Shown here piece by piece: positions 1 through 9,146 of a DNA stretch of 64,000 bases. The notes beneath the pieces were generated by a model. The model had not been told where the DNA came from, searched no databases, and saw nothing but the letters and a program-made list of their open reading frames with translations. How positions within the stretch are numbered: position 1 is the stretch's first letter; every line of letters begins with the position of its first letter. Location of the stretch: the NCBI GenBank assembly GCA_943846755.1, contig OX044365.1, positions 2,852,001 to 2,916,000 of the forward strand, given 5' to 3'. The position numbers were made by a program, and so were the translations under genes. The stretch is from UBA8752 sp002336475. Lineage in GTDB: Bacteria > Bacteroidota > Bacteroidia > Flavobacteriales_D > Sanyastnellaceae.

Positions 1-590
1 TTTTGTTGAGGCTGGTGACGGCACAATGGTTTACGAGCACCGCTCCTTGAGCCGCAGAGGCTTTGGCCAGGCTCAAAGCCAAGCCAACATCGTCAAACTT
101 CCCATCGGAATACCGCAGCCCTGCGATGGCGCCTTGGTCGGCCACTTTGGGAAACTTCAGGCGCAGTTCGGCTGCATTGAGTGCAGTGGTCCGGCCCCAT
201 TTCCGCCGTCCGGAGAGCAAGTCGTAACACAGGAGGCCCAGCCCGTAATAGACCTGTCTCCAGCGCCGTTTAACAGGGATGACAAACCCCTGAGATTGCA
301 CATGTCCTGCAGCGTTGTGGAGCACACGGTCTCTTTCGCGTAAAGCTTCTTTGACCAAGGCGATTTTTCCCTGTTCTAAGTAGCGGACCCCACCGTGAAG
401 GAGCTTGGTGCTGCGCGAAGAGGTGCCCTTGGCAAAGTCGTCGCGCTCGATGAGAAGGGTGGTCAGATCCGCTGGAGGCCGCCTCAAAGGCGATCCCCAG
501 TCCGGTGGCGCCCCCACCGATGATGCACACGTCCCACTGCACCTCTTCGCGGAGGCGGTCCATCATGGCATTGCGGTCGAGTGTCATCAT
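1..590 (-). CDS. glpD: glycerol-3-phosphate dehydrogenase GlpD, N-terminal part, frameshifted, cut by window edge
   Basis: FAD-dependent membrane-associated enzyme that oxidises glycerol-3-phosphate to dihydroxyacetone phosphate. The start is the ATGATG pair at 585-590; the protein opens with a Rossmann dinucleotide site, VCIIGGGATGLGIAFEAASSG. After that the frame breaks: an extra base near 466-469 is needed to continue as LTTLLIERDDFAKGTSSRSTKLLHGG..., the conserved SS.S.K.IHGG region of GlpD. The same second frame then stays open to base 1 with typical GlpD text (RYLEQGKIALVKEAL, LKFPKVADQGAI). The gene follows glpK by 9 bp, so the two form a glycerol operon. The C-terminal two thirds lie outside the window. 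Family assignment is secure; whether the shift is a sequencing error or a mutation is open, but shifts in all the neighbours favour error. Confidence 0.85.
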
Positions 591-599
591 GCAAGGGGA

Positions 600-2100
600 T
601 CAACGGTCTTCTGCCCAGCTCAACGTGGCACGAACGGCCCGCTGCCAGCGGTCATGAGCGGCTTTGCGTCCTGCATCATCCAGTTCGGGATTAAAAGTGC
701 GTTCGGCGGTCCATTGGGATTGAATGTCCGCCGGTGCTGCCCCAGTATCCCACGGCGAGGCCGGCGAGGTAGGCAGCACCGAGCGCCGTGGTCTCTGTGA
801 CTTCGGGCCGCACGACGGGAATGCCGAGGAGGTCGCTTTGGCCTTGCATCAGCAGGTCATTCACCGTGGCGCCTCCATCGACGCGGAGCTCGGGGATGGC
901 CACTCCTGCATCGGCTTCCATGGCCCGCAGAACTTCCACGCTTTGGTGGGCGATGGCATCCAATGTTGCACGGGCGATGTGGGCCTTTCCAGCTTCCGCG
1001 CGTCAGGCCAAACAGGGTGCCGCGGGCGTGGCCGTTCCAATGTGGGGTTCCGAGGCCGGCAAAGGCTGGAACAAGCACCACGCCATCGGCATCGGGCACC
1101 TCCGCTGCGAGGGCCTCGATGTCGGAGGAGTCTCCGATGAGACCGAGTTCATCCCGCAGCCATTGTACCGCAGCACCGCCCATGAAGATGCTGCCTTCGA
1201 GGGCATAGGTGCGTTTCAGCCGCCAATCTGCCAGGCCACTGTGGTCAGCAGCCGGTGCTGGCTCATGACCGCTTCGGTTCCGGTATTCATGAGCATGAAA
1301 GCACCCCGTTCCGTAGTGTTTCTTGACCATGCCCGGGCGGGTGCACTGCTGGCCGAAAAGGGCGGACTGTTGGTCGCCGGCCACCCCTGCGATCGGAGGG
1401 GCGTCCGCCGAAAGGGCGGTGGCCTTGCCAAAGTCGCCGCTGCTCGGTCGCACTTCGGGCAGCATGGAGCCGGCACGCTTAAAGAGGTCCAACATGCCGT
1501 TGTCCCAGGCGCAGGTCGTGGAGGTTGTACAGGAGGGTGCGCGAAGCGTTGGAGGGGTCGGTGGCGTGCACCGCGCCTCCGGTCAGGTGCCAGATGAGCC
1601 AGCTGTCGACGGTGCCAAAGGCGAGCTCGCCACGCTCGGCCCGTCCCCGCGCGCCTTCAACATGGTCCAGGATCCAGCGGACCTTGGTGCCCGAGAAGTA
1701 GGCGTCGATTTCCAGTCCGGTGCGCTGCCGGATGTCTTCGGTCTGCGCCGTCGCGGCGCAGCCGTCGCAGAAGTCCGCGGTCCGCCGGTCCTGCCATACG
1801 ATGGCGTTGTGGATGGCTTTGCCGGTGGCGCGGTCCCAGACCACGGTGGTTTCCCGTTGGTTGGTGATGCCCACCGCGGCGATGTCCGCCATCGTCAACC
1901 CGGCCGAGGACACGGCCTCCCGCGCTGTGGCCAGTCTGGGTCGACAGGATCTCCTCGGGGTCGTGTTCCACCCATCCCGGCTGGGGGTAGTGCTGGGTGA
2001 ATTCCTGCTGGGCCATGCCCAGGATCCGTCCGGCGGCATCAAAGACGAGGCTGCGGCTGCTGGTTGTTCCCTGGTCGAGGGCAAGGATGTATTGGCTCAT
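600..2100 (-). CDS. glpK: glycerol kinase GlpK (multiple frameshifts)
   Basis: ATP-dependent phosphorylation of glycerol to glycerol-3-phosphate, the substrate of the adjacent GlpD. The start is ATG at 2098-2100 giving MSQYILALDQGTTSSRSLVF, the classic FGGY-kinase opening, and the stop is TGA at 600-602 after SWAEDR; this spans about 500 codons, the normal GlpK length. Conserved pieces appear in order but in different frames: ITNQRETTVVWDRATG, AFGTVDSWLIWHLTGG, GDQQSALFGQ, YALEGSIFMGGAAVQWLRD, VPAFAGLGTPHW and LRVDGGATVNDLLMQ. Frame changes fall near 1940, 1508, 1300, 1222, 990 and 735, at least six. The start codon overlaps the stop of the thioredoxin-like gene by ATGA (2097-2100), which suggests translational coupling. 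So many independent shifts in an otherwise well-conserved enzyme look more like sequence error than decay. Confidence 0.9.
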
Positions 2101-2662
2101 TCGGGTTTCCATTTGATGTTGCATCCGAGAGATGGAATCTGTCCTTCCTCGGGGACGGCCTCGCCGGCCAGCAAGTTGATCGAGAACGCTGCCGCATGTC
2201 GGCACCGGTGACCGGCACCTCATTGCCCGGTCGGGCGCCATCGAACTGCCCGCGGTAGACGCACTTTCGATGGGCATCGAAGACGCTGAAATCGGGGGTG
2301 CACGCCGCTTCATAGGCCCGTGCCACCTCCTGGCTCTCGTCGTAGAGGTAGGGGAACCCGAAGTCCATTTCCTCTGCCAATGCCTTCATGTGCTCGGGGC
2401 CGTCCATGGGGTAGTTCCCGACGTCGTTGCTCGAGATGGCCACCACGTTGACGCCGCGTGCCATGTATTCCTGGGCCATCGCCACGAATTCCGGTAGGAT
2501 GTGCACCACAAAAGGGCAGTGGTTGCACATGAAAACCACAACGGTCGGTCCGCCGGTCATGATTTCGTCACGGCTTCTCATGGCGCCGCTGACGGCGTCT
2601 GGGAGCGCGAAGGCGGGTGCCTCGAAACCGAGGGGGACGGAGGTGGTGGGGGTGCGGGCCAT
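2097..2662 (-). CDS. thioredoxin-like AhpC/TSA-family protein (C-terminal frameshift)
   Basis: Peroxiredoxin/TlpA-fold protein of about 188 residues. The start is ATG at 2660-2662 (MARTPTTSVPLGFEAPAFALPD). The body is typical: VVVFMCNHCPFVVHILPEF carries a CNHC pair in the thioredoxin active-site position, followed by GVNVVAISSND and FGFPYLYDESQEVARAYEAACTPDFSVFD. Near 2193 the frame breaks (probably two single-base shifts); the restored ending LLAGEAVPEEGQIPSLGCNIKWKPE, read to TGA at 2097-2099, is the signature tail of this family. No signal peptide is seen, so it is probably cytoplasmic. It sits 3 bp after the PhnA gene and overlaps glpK by 4 bp. The substrate is unknown; general peroxide or disulfide reduction is the family expectation. 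Confidence 0.8.
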
Positions 2663-2665
2663 GGG

Positions 2666-3010
2666 TCAGGCTTTGCGGACAAATTCGGATTTGAGGGCCA
2701 TCGCTCCAAAACCGTCGATGCGGCAGGAGATGTCGTGGTCTGCATCTACGAGGCGGATGTTTTTCACTTTGGTGCCGGCCTTCACGGGCTTGGGGGCGCC
2801 TTTGACGGGCAAGTCCTTAATCACGATGACATCATCGCCATTCTGCAAGACGTTGCCGTTGGCATCCTTGACGGTTTCTTCTCCTGTTTCTTCCTCGGCT
2901 TCAGGGCTTTCGGGACTCCATTCATGTCCGCATTCCGGACACATGAGCAGCACGCCATCAGGATAGGCGTATGGCGACGAACATTGGGGGCAAGGAGGCA
3001 GTGCGCTCAT
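2666..3010 (-). CDS. PhnA/YjdM family zinc-ribbon protein
   Basis: A 114-residue protein matching the PhnA (YjdM) family over its whole length. The N-terminus holds a four-cysteine zinc ribbon (CPQC at about residues 7-10 and CPEC at about 24-27) followed by an acidic linker. The C-terminal domain has the family core VKDANGNVLQNGDDVIVIKDL, LPVKG and a basic end. Despite the alkylphosphonate name, the family has no proven role in phosphonate breakdown, and there are no phn genes nearby. It starts at ATG 3008-3010, 6 bp after the stop of the T9SS delta-60 protein, and ends 3 bp before the thioredoxin-like gene, so it belongs to the same five-gene minus-strand run. Intact, unlike its neighbours. 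Confidence 0.9.
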   Translation of the reverse strand: MSALPPCPQCSSPYAYPDGVLLMCPECGHEWSPESPEAEEETGEETVKDANGNVLQNGDDVIVIKDLPVKGAPKPVKAGTKVKNIRLVDADHDISCRIDGFGAMALKSEFVRKA

Positions 3011-3016
3011 GGCGGC

Positions 3017-4565
3017 TCAGTGTTGCACGAAGATGCGCTGGGTTTGTGGGCCGTGAGGGGTTTCCAAAGTCAAGATATAGGCACCCGAAGGGATATGGGA
3101 CAGACCGAGCGTCATTTGGCCGATTGGTCCAGCGCACCGGCCTCTATGGTTTGACCGAGTGGCGTTCGAATGCTCCATTCTGTGAGGTGTTCTGAATGGG
3201 CCATGTGCAACACATTGTCCGTGGGATTGGGATAAACCGAGAACTGGGCAACCGACTCCTCTACGCCATCGATAACGGGGCCAAGGATGTAGCGGGCGAT
3301 GGCAAAGTCGTTGTTGGTCTGGGCGCTCATGCCGACAAGCACAGCCTTGTTTTCGGGCGTGATGACCAATGCGTTGGCGTCGTCGAAGGCCTCGCCGAAG
3401 GTGGTGGTGGTGAGTCCATCGGTGCCAAAGAGGGGGTCGGGTGTTCCGTCAGGGAGCAGCCTTAAGAGGGCGAAATCACGGTCTCCGAAGAAGCCGGGGA
3501 TGCCTGACGTGCCCGAAGCCAGTAGACGGCCTTCTTCATCGATCACCAGGTCGAGGATGAGGTCGGTCAATGCGTTGTCCAATTCGAAGTGTCCGTAAAC
3601 GGCAAATGGAGTATACGTCGTACCATCGGTGTGCAGAGCGTCGATCATAAAGTCGCGGACGTCTCCATTGGTGCGACCCGCGAAGTAGAGGATGTCACCT
3701 GCGGTGGCCATGGCGAAATATTCGCCCGGTTGGTTGTCCGCGATGATGATGCCGCCGTTGCCGAACCCGGCCTGGGGCTGCCCTGCAGCATCGAACAACC
3801 CGATGAAGGGGTATTCGGTGTTGTCGGTCATGTTGTAATGGTATCCGCATACGGCGATGCCGCCATTGCTCATCCTTTCGCCGTCCCGCACCGAGAGGTC
3901 GGTTGTATCGTCGATGGTGTGAATGATGGCGCCATCCTGTCCGAAGCCCTGGTCCAGCACACCATCGTGGGTGCACTGCACAAGTCCGATTCTGTCGTAG
4001 CTGAAGCCCGGCACCTTGACGGTGGCGACCATGGTGATGTGGGTGTCGGTGACCAGCACGCGGCGGATGTACTCCTCGCCGTCATCAAAGGTGTATTGGA
4101 ACCGCCCCTCCGTCCCGAAAGCCGGGGTCGGGTGTTCCGTCCGGGAGCAGGCACCAACCGTGGCGCGTAATCCGATCCCCCAAAGCCCATGGCGCCGCCC
4201 ACGATGATGCGGCCGTCTGGCAGCGCAGCCATGCTGTACGCCTGGTCCGAGGCGAGGTCGTTCTCGAAGACGTAAGCGCCGTCCGCGCCAAACGCCGGGT
4301 CGAGGTTGCCCTCGGGATCGAGCTTGAGCACCGCCACTTCAAAGTTGCCCACCGTTCCGACCACGCCGCAAAAGACGATGCTCCCGTCTTCGAGGGCGAT
4401 CACATCCTGGGCGTTCTCAAAGCTGGTCGCCCCAAACGGCGCCAGCAGCAGCATGCCCCCATCTTGAAAGTCGGTATCGAGCGTTCCCGGGCTCCTGGCC
4501 CATCATCGGCAGCATCAGCGCCCACCCCGCAGAGAGCAGACCCCATCGTAGCAGTCTTGCATCAT
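3017..4565 (-). CDS. T9SS-sorted delta-60 repeat beta-propeller protein (several frameshifts)
   Basis: Secreted protein built from delta-60-type repeats with the pattern G.LD..FG..G, for example PGTLDTDFQDGGM, GNLDPAFGADGA, GTPDPGFRDGG, AGQPQAGFGNGG and GTPDPLFGTDG. The C-terminus VAQFSVYPNPTDNVLHM...PSGAYILTLETPHG is a T9SS type A sorting domain, so the product should be exported and anchored or released by the type IX system. Frame changes are needed near 4170, 4110 and 3125, and probably one near the start: a hydrophobic leader LLRWGLLSAGWALMLPMMGQ is in frame with the first repeat, but its ATG (4560-4565) is one frame off. The end is TGA at 3017-3019 after FVQH. Function of such propellers is usually unknown. 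The 5' boundary is the least certain part. Confidence 0.65.
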
Positions 4566-4665
4566 GCCTACAAGCTACCACTTGCCGCTGAAATCGTTGA
4601 GTTGGGATAGGGCCGCTCTGCGCTTTTCAGCAGAAGAAGAGGGTTTGATGGCGTTCTTTGTAAGC

Positions 4666-5841
4666 ATGCGCATTGCGATGATATTGGATGACCCTTTTCC
4701 TCCTGACCTCAGGGTGGAGCGGGAGGCGCAGGCGCTATTGAGCCAAGGCCATGAGGTTCACCTGCTCAATTTCAATGCCCGCGCCACAGAGGACCGTGTG
4801 TTCGATCACGATGGCATTCGGGTGACGCAGGTAGCCTTGGGCAGGTTGTGGTACAAATTGTCTGCGCTGGCTTACACGATTCCTTTTTACCATTTGAAAC
4901 TGCGCCGCCACATCCGTGGATTTCTGTCGTCAGGGTTTGACGCTGTGCACATCCATGACTTGAAGGTGGCACGGGCGGTATTTGACGTGCTTCCGGCGGG
5001 TGTGCGCTCTGTCCTTGATCTGCACGAAAACCGGCCGGAAATCATGAAGGAATACCCCCACCTCAAGCGAGGGTTGGGCCGATGGTTGATTTCCCCGAAA
5101 GTTTGGAAGCGCTTCGAAACGCGATACATCAATGCTGCCTACGGCGTGGTGGTGGTTACCGAAGAGGCCGCTGTTGCGTATCGGGCTCAGCAAGAAATTC
5201 GACAGGAAAATTTCGCTGTGGTCCCCAACTACACACCTTTAGCCTTCAACCCCAATGGGCAACCGAAGCGCATGCCGCTACAGGCGATCAAACTTCTGTA
5301 TATCGGCGATACAGGTGAACGGCGGGGCATCATGACGGCGTTGGAGGCCATGGCGTCCGATCCGCGGTTGGCTGAGGTTGAGCTCGATGTTCTGGGCACG
5401 AGCAGCTTTCAGTCGCAGCTGGAGGCGTACGTCCAAGCCACGAGGTTGGTGTCAAGGGTGCGCTTTCATGGCTGGGTGAGTCCTGAAGTGTTCTCAGGAT
5501 TCTTAGAGGAGACCCACATCGGCATTTGTCCCATTTTGCGTAATCCCCACCATGACACAACCTACGCCAACAAAGTGTTTCAATACTTGGCTTACGGTCT
5601 GCCCATATTGGTGAGTGATTGTCCCGCACAGGTGGCCGTGGTGGAGCAATGGTCATGTGGCGGGGTGCACGAGGCAGGATCGGCGGGTTCTTTTGCAGAC
5701 GCTCTGTGCGCTATGACCCAAGATGCGCGCACTTTTGAAGCCCTTTCGACTGCCGGGGTCCAAGCCTTCAAGACCCAGTTAAATTGGGAGTCTGCAACAG
5801 CTGAGCTCTTGGGATTCTATGCATTAGCTGCGATGCACTGA
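4666..5841 (+). CDS. glycosyltransferase family 4
   Basis: A GT-B fold glycosyltransferase of 391 residues, probably acting in cell-surface polysaccharide or glycolipid synthesis. MRIAMILDDPFPPDLRVERE is the normal GT4 N-terminus (GT4 proteins open with a strand and a glycine/proline-rich loop), so I prefer ATG 4666; upstream ATGs at 4648 and 4564 would add unrelated residues. The acceptor half contains VHIHDLKVARAVFDVL and VLDLHENRPE. The donor half has IKLLYIGDTGERRGI, FHGWVSPE and the family's terminal motif region TTYANKVFQYLAYGLPILVSD, with the usual E-x7-E site partly replaced. No membrane segment. The gene stands alone on the plus strand, next to a sulfotransferase and a methyltransferase, which suggests a fragment of a glycan-decoration locus. 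The donor sugar cannot be told. Confidence 0.8.
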   Translation: MRIAMILDDPFPPDLRVEREAQALLSQGHEVHLLNFNARATEDRVFDHDGIRVTQVALGRLWYKLSALAYTIPFYHLKLRRHIRGFLSSGFDAVHIHDLKVARAVFDVLPAGVRSVLDLHENRPEIMKEYPHLKRGLGRWLISPKVWKRFETRYINAAYGVVVVTEEAAVAYRAQQEIRQENFAVVPNYTPLAFNPNGQPKRMPLQAIKLLYIGDTGERRGIMTALEAMASDPRLAEVELDVLGTSSFQSQLEAYVQATRLVSRVRFHGWVSPEVFSGFLEETHIGICPILRNPHHDTTYANKVFQYLAYGLPILVSDCPAQVAVVEQWSCGGVHEAGSAGSFADALCAMTQDARTFEALSTAGVQAFKTQLNWESATAELLGFYALAAMH

Positions 5842-5916
5842 GGCAGAGCTGCGTTGTAGGTCTCCTCAGAACGTCATGATTTCTTGAGCGAGAATAGGGT
5901 CTTCCTTGAAGAGCTG

Positions 5917-6540
5917 TTATTCGTCCAGTGGGCCTCCGACATAGGCGTATTTGATCCTTCGAAAAGCCACTGGCGGTGAGGTCTTCAGTAAAGTAGAGAG
6001 CATAGGTACCCTCGACTGTGCATTGTTGGCGTTGTTCTTGCGCGCAATCCATGCTTTCTTCCAATCCGAATGAAGGGAGGTTCTACCGGTGCCTTTTGCC
6101 AAAGAGGGGCCGATATCCCCGGCGTCTTGGAGGGTCCAATGCACTTGACTTCGCTCATGGGCCCTTTGATTCCAATCCAACCAGTGCCACATGGCCCTTT
6201 TTCTGATGCTGGCCCTGCGCCACCACCCCATGTCAAGTCGTGTTTGGCCATCCTCGAGGATGAAGGCCCAACTCGATTGATTGATCGTCTCTAAGCTTGG
6301 GATGGTTTGCAATGGGTTTCGCAATTGCAAGCAGGCCAGATGTTCGTTCCAGTCTACCTCCCTGCAGGAAGGTCCGAAAGGGGAACGGGGGAGCTCAGAC
6401 ACCAAACACCAAGAAGAGATGCCATCCCGGCCTTGTGTTTCATGGCCGCTATCCAATCCCAGATCAGAGGCTACTCCTGTGAAATGACCGGTTCCTGAGC
6501 GTCCGGTTCCAAACACGCATATCTCCGGGTGGATATTCAT
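5917..6540 (-). CDS. sulfotransferase-like protein, possibly damaged at its C-terminus
   Basis: PAPS-dependent sulfotransferase family. The start at ATG 6538-6540 gives MNIHPEICVFGTGRSGTGHF, whose GTGRSGTG is the 5'-phosphosulfate loop. Further family text follows: GISSWCLVSE, GPSCRE and LACLQLRNPLQTIPSLETI, the 3'-phosphate-binding region. After about residue 120 the sequence becomes hard to align. Beyond the TAA at 5917 the same frame continues with EDPILAQEIMTF, which resembles the closing helix of the family, so a frameshift or premature stop in the C-terminal third is likely. Start codons of this gene and the plus-strand methyltransferase (6550) are only 9 bp apart, leaving little room for two separate promoters. 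Likely target: a sugar hydroxyl on a surface glycan (inference from neighbours). Confidence 0.6.
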   Translation of the reverse strand: MNIHPEICVFGTGRSGTGHFTGVASDLGLDSGHETQGRDGISSWCLVSELPRSPFGPSCREVDWNEHLACLQLRNPLQTIPSLETINQSSWAFILEDGQTRLDMGWWRRASIRKRAMWHWLDWNQRAHERSQVHWTLQDAGDIGPSLAKGTGRTSLHSDWKKAWIARKNNANNAQSRVPMLSTLLKTSPPVAFRRIKYAYVGGPLDE

Positions 6541-6549
6541 CAATGACAG

Positions 6550-7257
6550 ATGTACGAGCAAAAGTGGTACACAGAAGGGGCACATGCCAAGAGGTTTCGA
6601 ATAACTCGGGAATTTCTGTTGGAGCACGAGCCGTCATCCGCCCGTATTTTGGATTTGGGCATTGAAAATCCAATGGGCAAAATCATGGCCGAAATGGGCC
6701 ATGAGGTCGTAAATACTGCCGGTCGAGATTTTGACTATTTCCCTGAAGAGGCAGCGATGGAAGGGTTTGAAGTGGCCACAGCTTTCGAAATACTCGAGCA
6801 TATGGTGTCACCATTGCCTGTATTGGCAAAAATCAAGGCACCTGTATTGTACGCATCAGTCCCGTTGGATCTCTGGTTTTTGAAGGCATATCGCGGAAAC
6901 CTAGATCCATACGACCAACATTACCATGAGTTTGAAGATTGGCAGTTTGATCTTCTGCTTGAAAAATCAGGTTGGCGGATTACGCATTCAAAGAAGTGGG
7001 CCGCTGGTGCAGTCAAACCCGGAATTCGCCCAATTCTGAGGTTTTTCACGGACCGGTATTACTTGGTTCGTGCTGAACGGGTTTCTTTTCCTTTACCCGA
7101 GGCTGAAATTTTTTGCGAGAGGGTTGACTTGAGAAAAGTCAATGCCTCGCCACGGACGAGTACCCGGTCGCCCGAGAGGGTGCAGTGGAGTTGGCCGCGG
7201 CGCGCGGAGCGTTGCTCGGCGGTGAATTCGGTTTTGCCGGTGCGGGTGTTCCAGTAG
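6550..7257 (+). CDS. class I SAM-dependent methyltransferase-like protein, C-terminal boundary uncertain
   Basis: The N-terminal 180 residues resemble small class I methyltransferases: ARILDLGIENPMGKIMAEMGHEVVNTAG takes the place of motif I, DFDYFP of motif II, and TAFEILEHMVSPLPVL matches the D.F..LEH..... motif IV region, followed by VLYASVPLD. The expected end is close to LRFFTDRYYLVRAE, about residue 178. The reading frame runs on to 7257 through some 55 residues that are antisense to the PhzF gene and look unrelated, so a stop codon has probably been lost by mutation or sequence error. The motif I glycine pattern (DLGIENPMG) is atypical, so catalytic competence is not certain. Substrate unknown; it may modify a glycan or lipid with the neighbouring GT4 and sulfotransferase. 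Confidence 0.6.
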   Translation: MYEQKWYTEGAHAKRFRITREFLLEHEPSSARILDLGIENPMGKIMAEMGHEVVNTAGRDFDYFPEEAAMEGFEVATAFEILEHMVSPLPVLAKIKAPVLYASVPLDLWFLKAYRGNLDPYDQHYHEFEDWQFDLLLEKSGWRITHSKKWAAGAVKPGIRPILRFFTDRYYLVRAERVSFPLPEAEIFCERVDLRKVNASPRTSTRSPERVQWSWPRRAERCSAVNSVLPVRVFQ

Positions 7258-7907
7258 GGGACGAGCGAGCAGTGGGCTGAGCCGGTGACGGGGTCCTCGA
7301 GGATGGTGGCTTGGGGGGTGAAGAAGCGCGAGACGAAGTCGGTGGTTTCGCCGGATGCTGTGACGATCACGCCGCCGTGGCCCAGGTTGATCTGGTCGAA
7401 TTCGGCGCGGTCGATGCGGATGGCGTCGATGGTGGCCTGGTCGGGGTAGACGAGGACGTAATCGCGGGCTTTCAGGACTTCGGTTGGCGCGTGGTTGAGC
7501 GCGTTGGCGATGGCATCCGGAAGGGGAGCGGGTGTGGGCGGCCGTGAGGGGAGGTCCATCTCGAGGCGGCCGTCGACGGTCTTACGCACGGTCAAGGGGC
7601 CACTGGCGGAGGAAAAGCGGACCGTCGCAGCGTCTGGGGTGAGGTGGTGCAGGACGGTGTGCGCGCTGGCCAGGGTGGCGTGGCCGCAGAGGTCCATTTC
7701 GATGTCGGGGGTGAACCAGCGGAGGTGGTAGTCCGTGCCGTCTTCAGCATCTGGAGTCGGGACGATATAGGCGGTTTCTGCGACGGCCATTTCTTGGGCC
7801 ATCCTGAGCATCCATTGGTCTTCGGGCCAACTGTCGAGTGGGATGATGCAGGCGGGATTGCCGCCAAAAGGGTCTTGGGTGAAGGCGTGGACGCGGAAGC
7901 ACTGCAT
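7059..7907 (-). CDS. PhzF family isomerase/epimerase
   Basis: PhzF-fold protein of about 282 residues. The start at ATG 7905-7907 gives MQCFRVHAFTQDPFGGNPACI, the canonical opening. The catalytic glutamate is in AVAETAYIV (about residue 46). The pseudo-repeat motifs GHATLASAHTVL and DPVTGSAHCSLVPYW are both present, with RWFTPDIEMDLCGHA and DFVSRFFTPQ in between, so both halves of the diaminopimelate-epimerase-like fold are complete. The family does proton shifts on varied small molecules, and nothing here suggests phenazine synthesis. The natural end is near GEALTFLK (about 7130); the last 25 residues overlap the methyltransferase frame and are doubtful. The stop at 7059 therefore may reflect a lost frame. 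Upstream the PNGase gene ends 26 bp before this start, in the same direction. Confidence 0.88.
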   Translation of the reverse strand: MQCFRVHAFTQDPFGGNPACIIPLDSWPEDQWMLRMAQEMAVAETAYIVPTPDAEDGTDYHLRWFTPDIEMDLCGHATLASAHTVLHHLTPDAATVRFSSASGPLTVRKTVDGRLEMDLPSRPPTPAPLPDAIANALNHAPTEVLKARDYVLVYPDQATIDAIRIDRAEFDQINLGHGGVIVTASGETTDFVSRFFTPQATILEDPVTGSAHCSLVPYWNTRTGKTEFTAEQRSARRGQLHCTLSGDRVLVRGEALTFLKSTLSQKISASGKGKETRSARTK

Positions 7908-7933
7908 GGGACTGTCGAATGGGAGAGGAGGAC

Positions 7934-9146
7934 TCAGTTGGCCTCGATCCAGGCGGCGATGTTCCAGAAATTGTAGGTGCTGTCCGTCCAGGCCTGGGCG
8001 CCGGGGATGGCGATTTCGAGGGTGTGGTCGCCGGCGGCGAGGGTGCCGAGTTGGAGCCGCAGTGGGTCGACTTGGTCGCCCGGACACCAGTTGGAGCGGC
8101 TGAGGTCGGAGGAGGCGATGCGCTCTTCCAGGGTGTCGCCGTCTACGACGTAGGTGGAGGGCCAGAATCCGCTGGTCGGGTTGAATCGGCGGAGCGCAGC
8201 GCAGTCATTGCGCCAAGGAGTCCAGGACCTCAGGGTGTCGCCGTCGAGGAGGATGTGGTGCGGCTGCTCCACGAATTCGTCGCCGCCAGCGTGTCCGCCG
8301 TGGCCTGTGGTGATGAAGGCCAACTCAGCGCCGCTGGCGGGGGCGTCGAGGTGGAAGTCCACCGTGAGCGGGCCGTCGGGGAAGGCGGTGTAGGGACGCT
8401 GGTCGTGGGCGAGCTTGGTGGTGTTCAGCAAGGGCGTGACGGAGCGGTCAATGCGGGCGTCGCAGGGGAGGGCGCTTTCCTTGGCTACGAAGCGGGCGCT
8501 GAGGACGTGGCCCTTGTCGCTCCAGGTGTCGATGTAAGCGCCGATCCACAGGGTGTCGCACGGATTCGAGCCAACCCTGCATGCCCGTGAGGTCGGCTGA
8601 CCATGCGACGCTGTCGGCCCAGGCGGCCACGGACTCGGGCTTGAAGCCCAGCGCGCGTTCGTTTTGGCTCCAGTGCCCAACACCGAAGGGCGTGATGAAG
8701 CGGAGGAGTTCGAGGGCCGGTTGGCGCATGCCGTCGGCGTCAGGGCGGATGCCGGCAAAGGATGCCGTATCGGCGTCCCCGCCGGATTGCATGCGGCTGA
8801 GGTAGTCTCGGCCAGCAGCGCCGGCAAAGGCGAAGATGGCCCCGCTCTTGTCCCACGGATCGCCAATGGAACGCAGCGACACCTCGAGGGACAGGTCACA
8901 GCGACGTGCGCGCTTGGGGATAGTGACAGGAACCAGGCGGATGCGCCCGGCATCGAGGCGGTAATCGCCCACAGCGCAAGGCACCGTATCAGCGGCGAGG
9001 TCCGGCGCGAATCGGACCGTGTCGTTTGTCCAGACCTGCACACTGTAATCACCTCCGGCTGGAATGGAAGGCACGCCACAACCGGCCCCGAAAAGGAGCA
9101 TGGCAGAGAGGAAGCTCAAGGGCCCCCGCAAAAAGGAGGGGGTCAT
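7934..9146 (-). CDS. PNGase F-like peptide-N-glycosidase lipoprotein (one frameshift)
   Basis: Predicted surface or periplasmic amidase that releases N-glycans from glycoproteins. The start at 9146 gives a lipoprotein signal, LSFLSAMLLFGAGC, with the lipobox cysteine at about residue 23. The N-terminal PNGase domain is in one frame to about residue 190, then the frame changes near 8570. The second frame carries the C-terminal PNGase domain: WTPWRNDCAALRRFNP, GFWPSTYVVDG, ERIASSDLSRSNWCPGDQVD and LAAGDHTLEIAIPGAQ, with the tryptophan- and cysteine-rich pattern of the PngF C-terminal fold. The restored length is about 403 residues. The start overlaps the stop of the upstream zinc-ribbon gene by 4 bp. 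With the GH20 hexosaminidase at 43 kb it would suit scavenging of eukaryotic glycoproteins, an inference only. Confidence 0.75.

Noticed and set aside
1..4565. True pseudogenes for glpD, glpK and neighbours
   Set aside because: Many independent single-base shifts across all neighbouring genes with otherwise strongly conserved protein text suggest sequence error; not proven.
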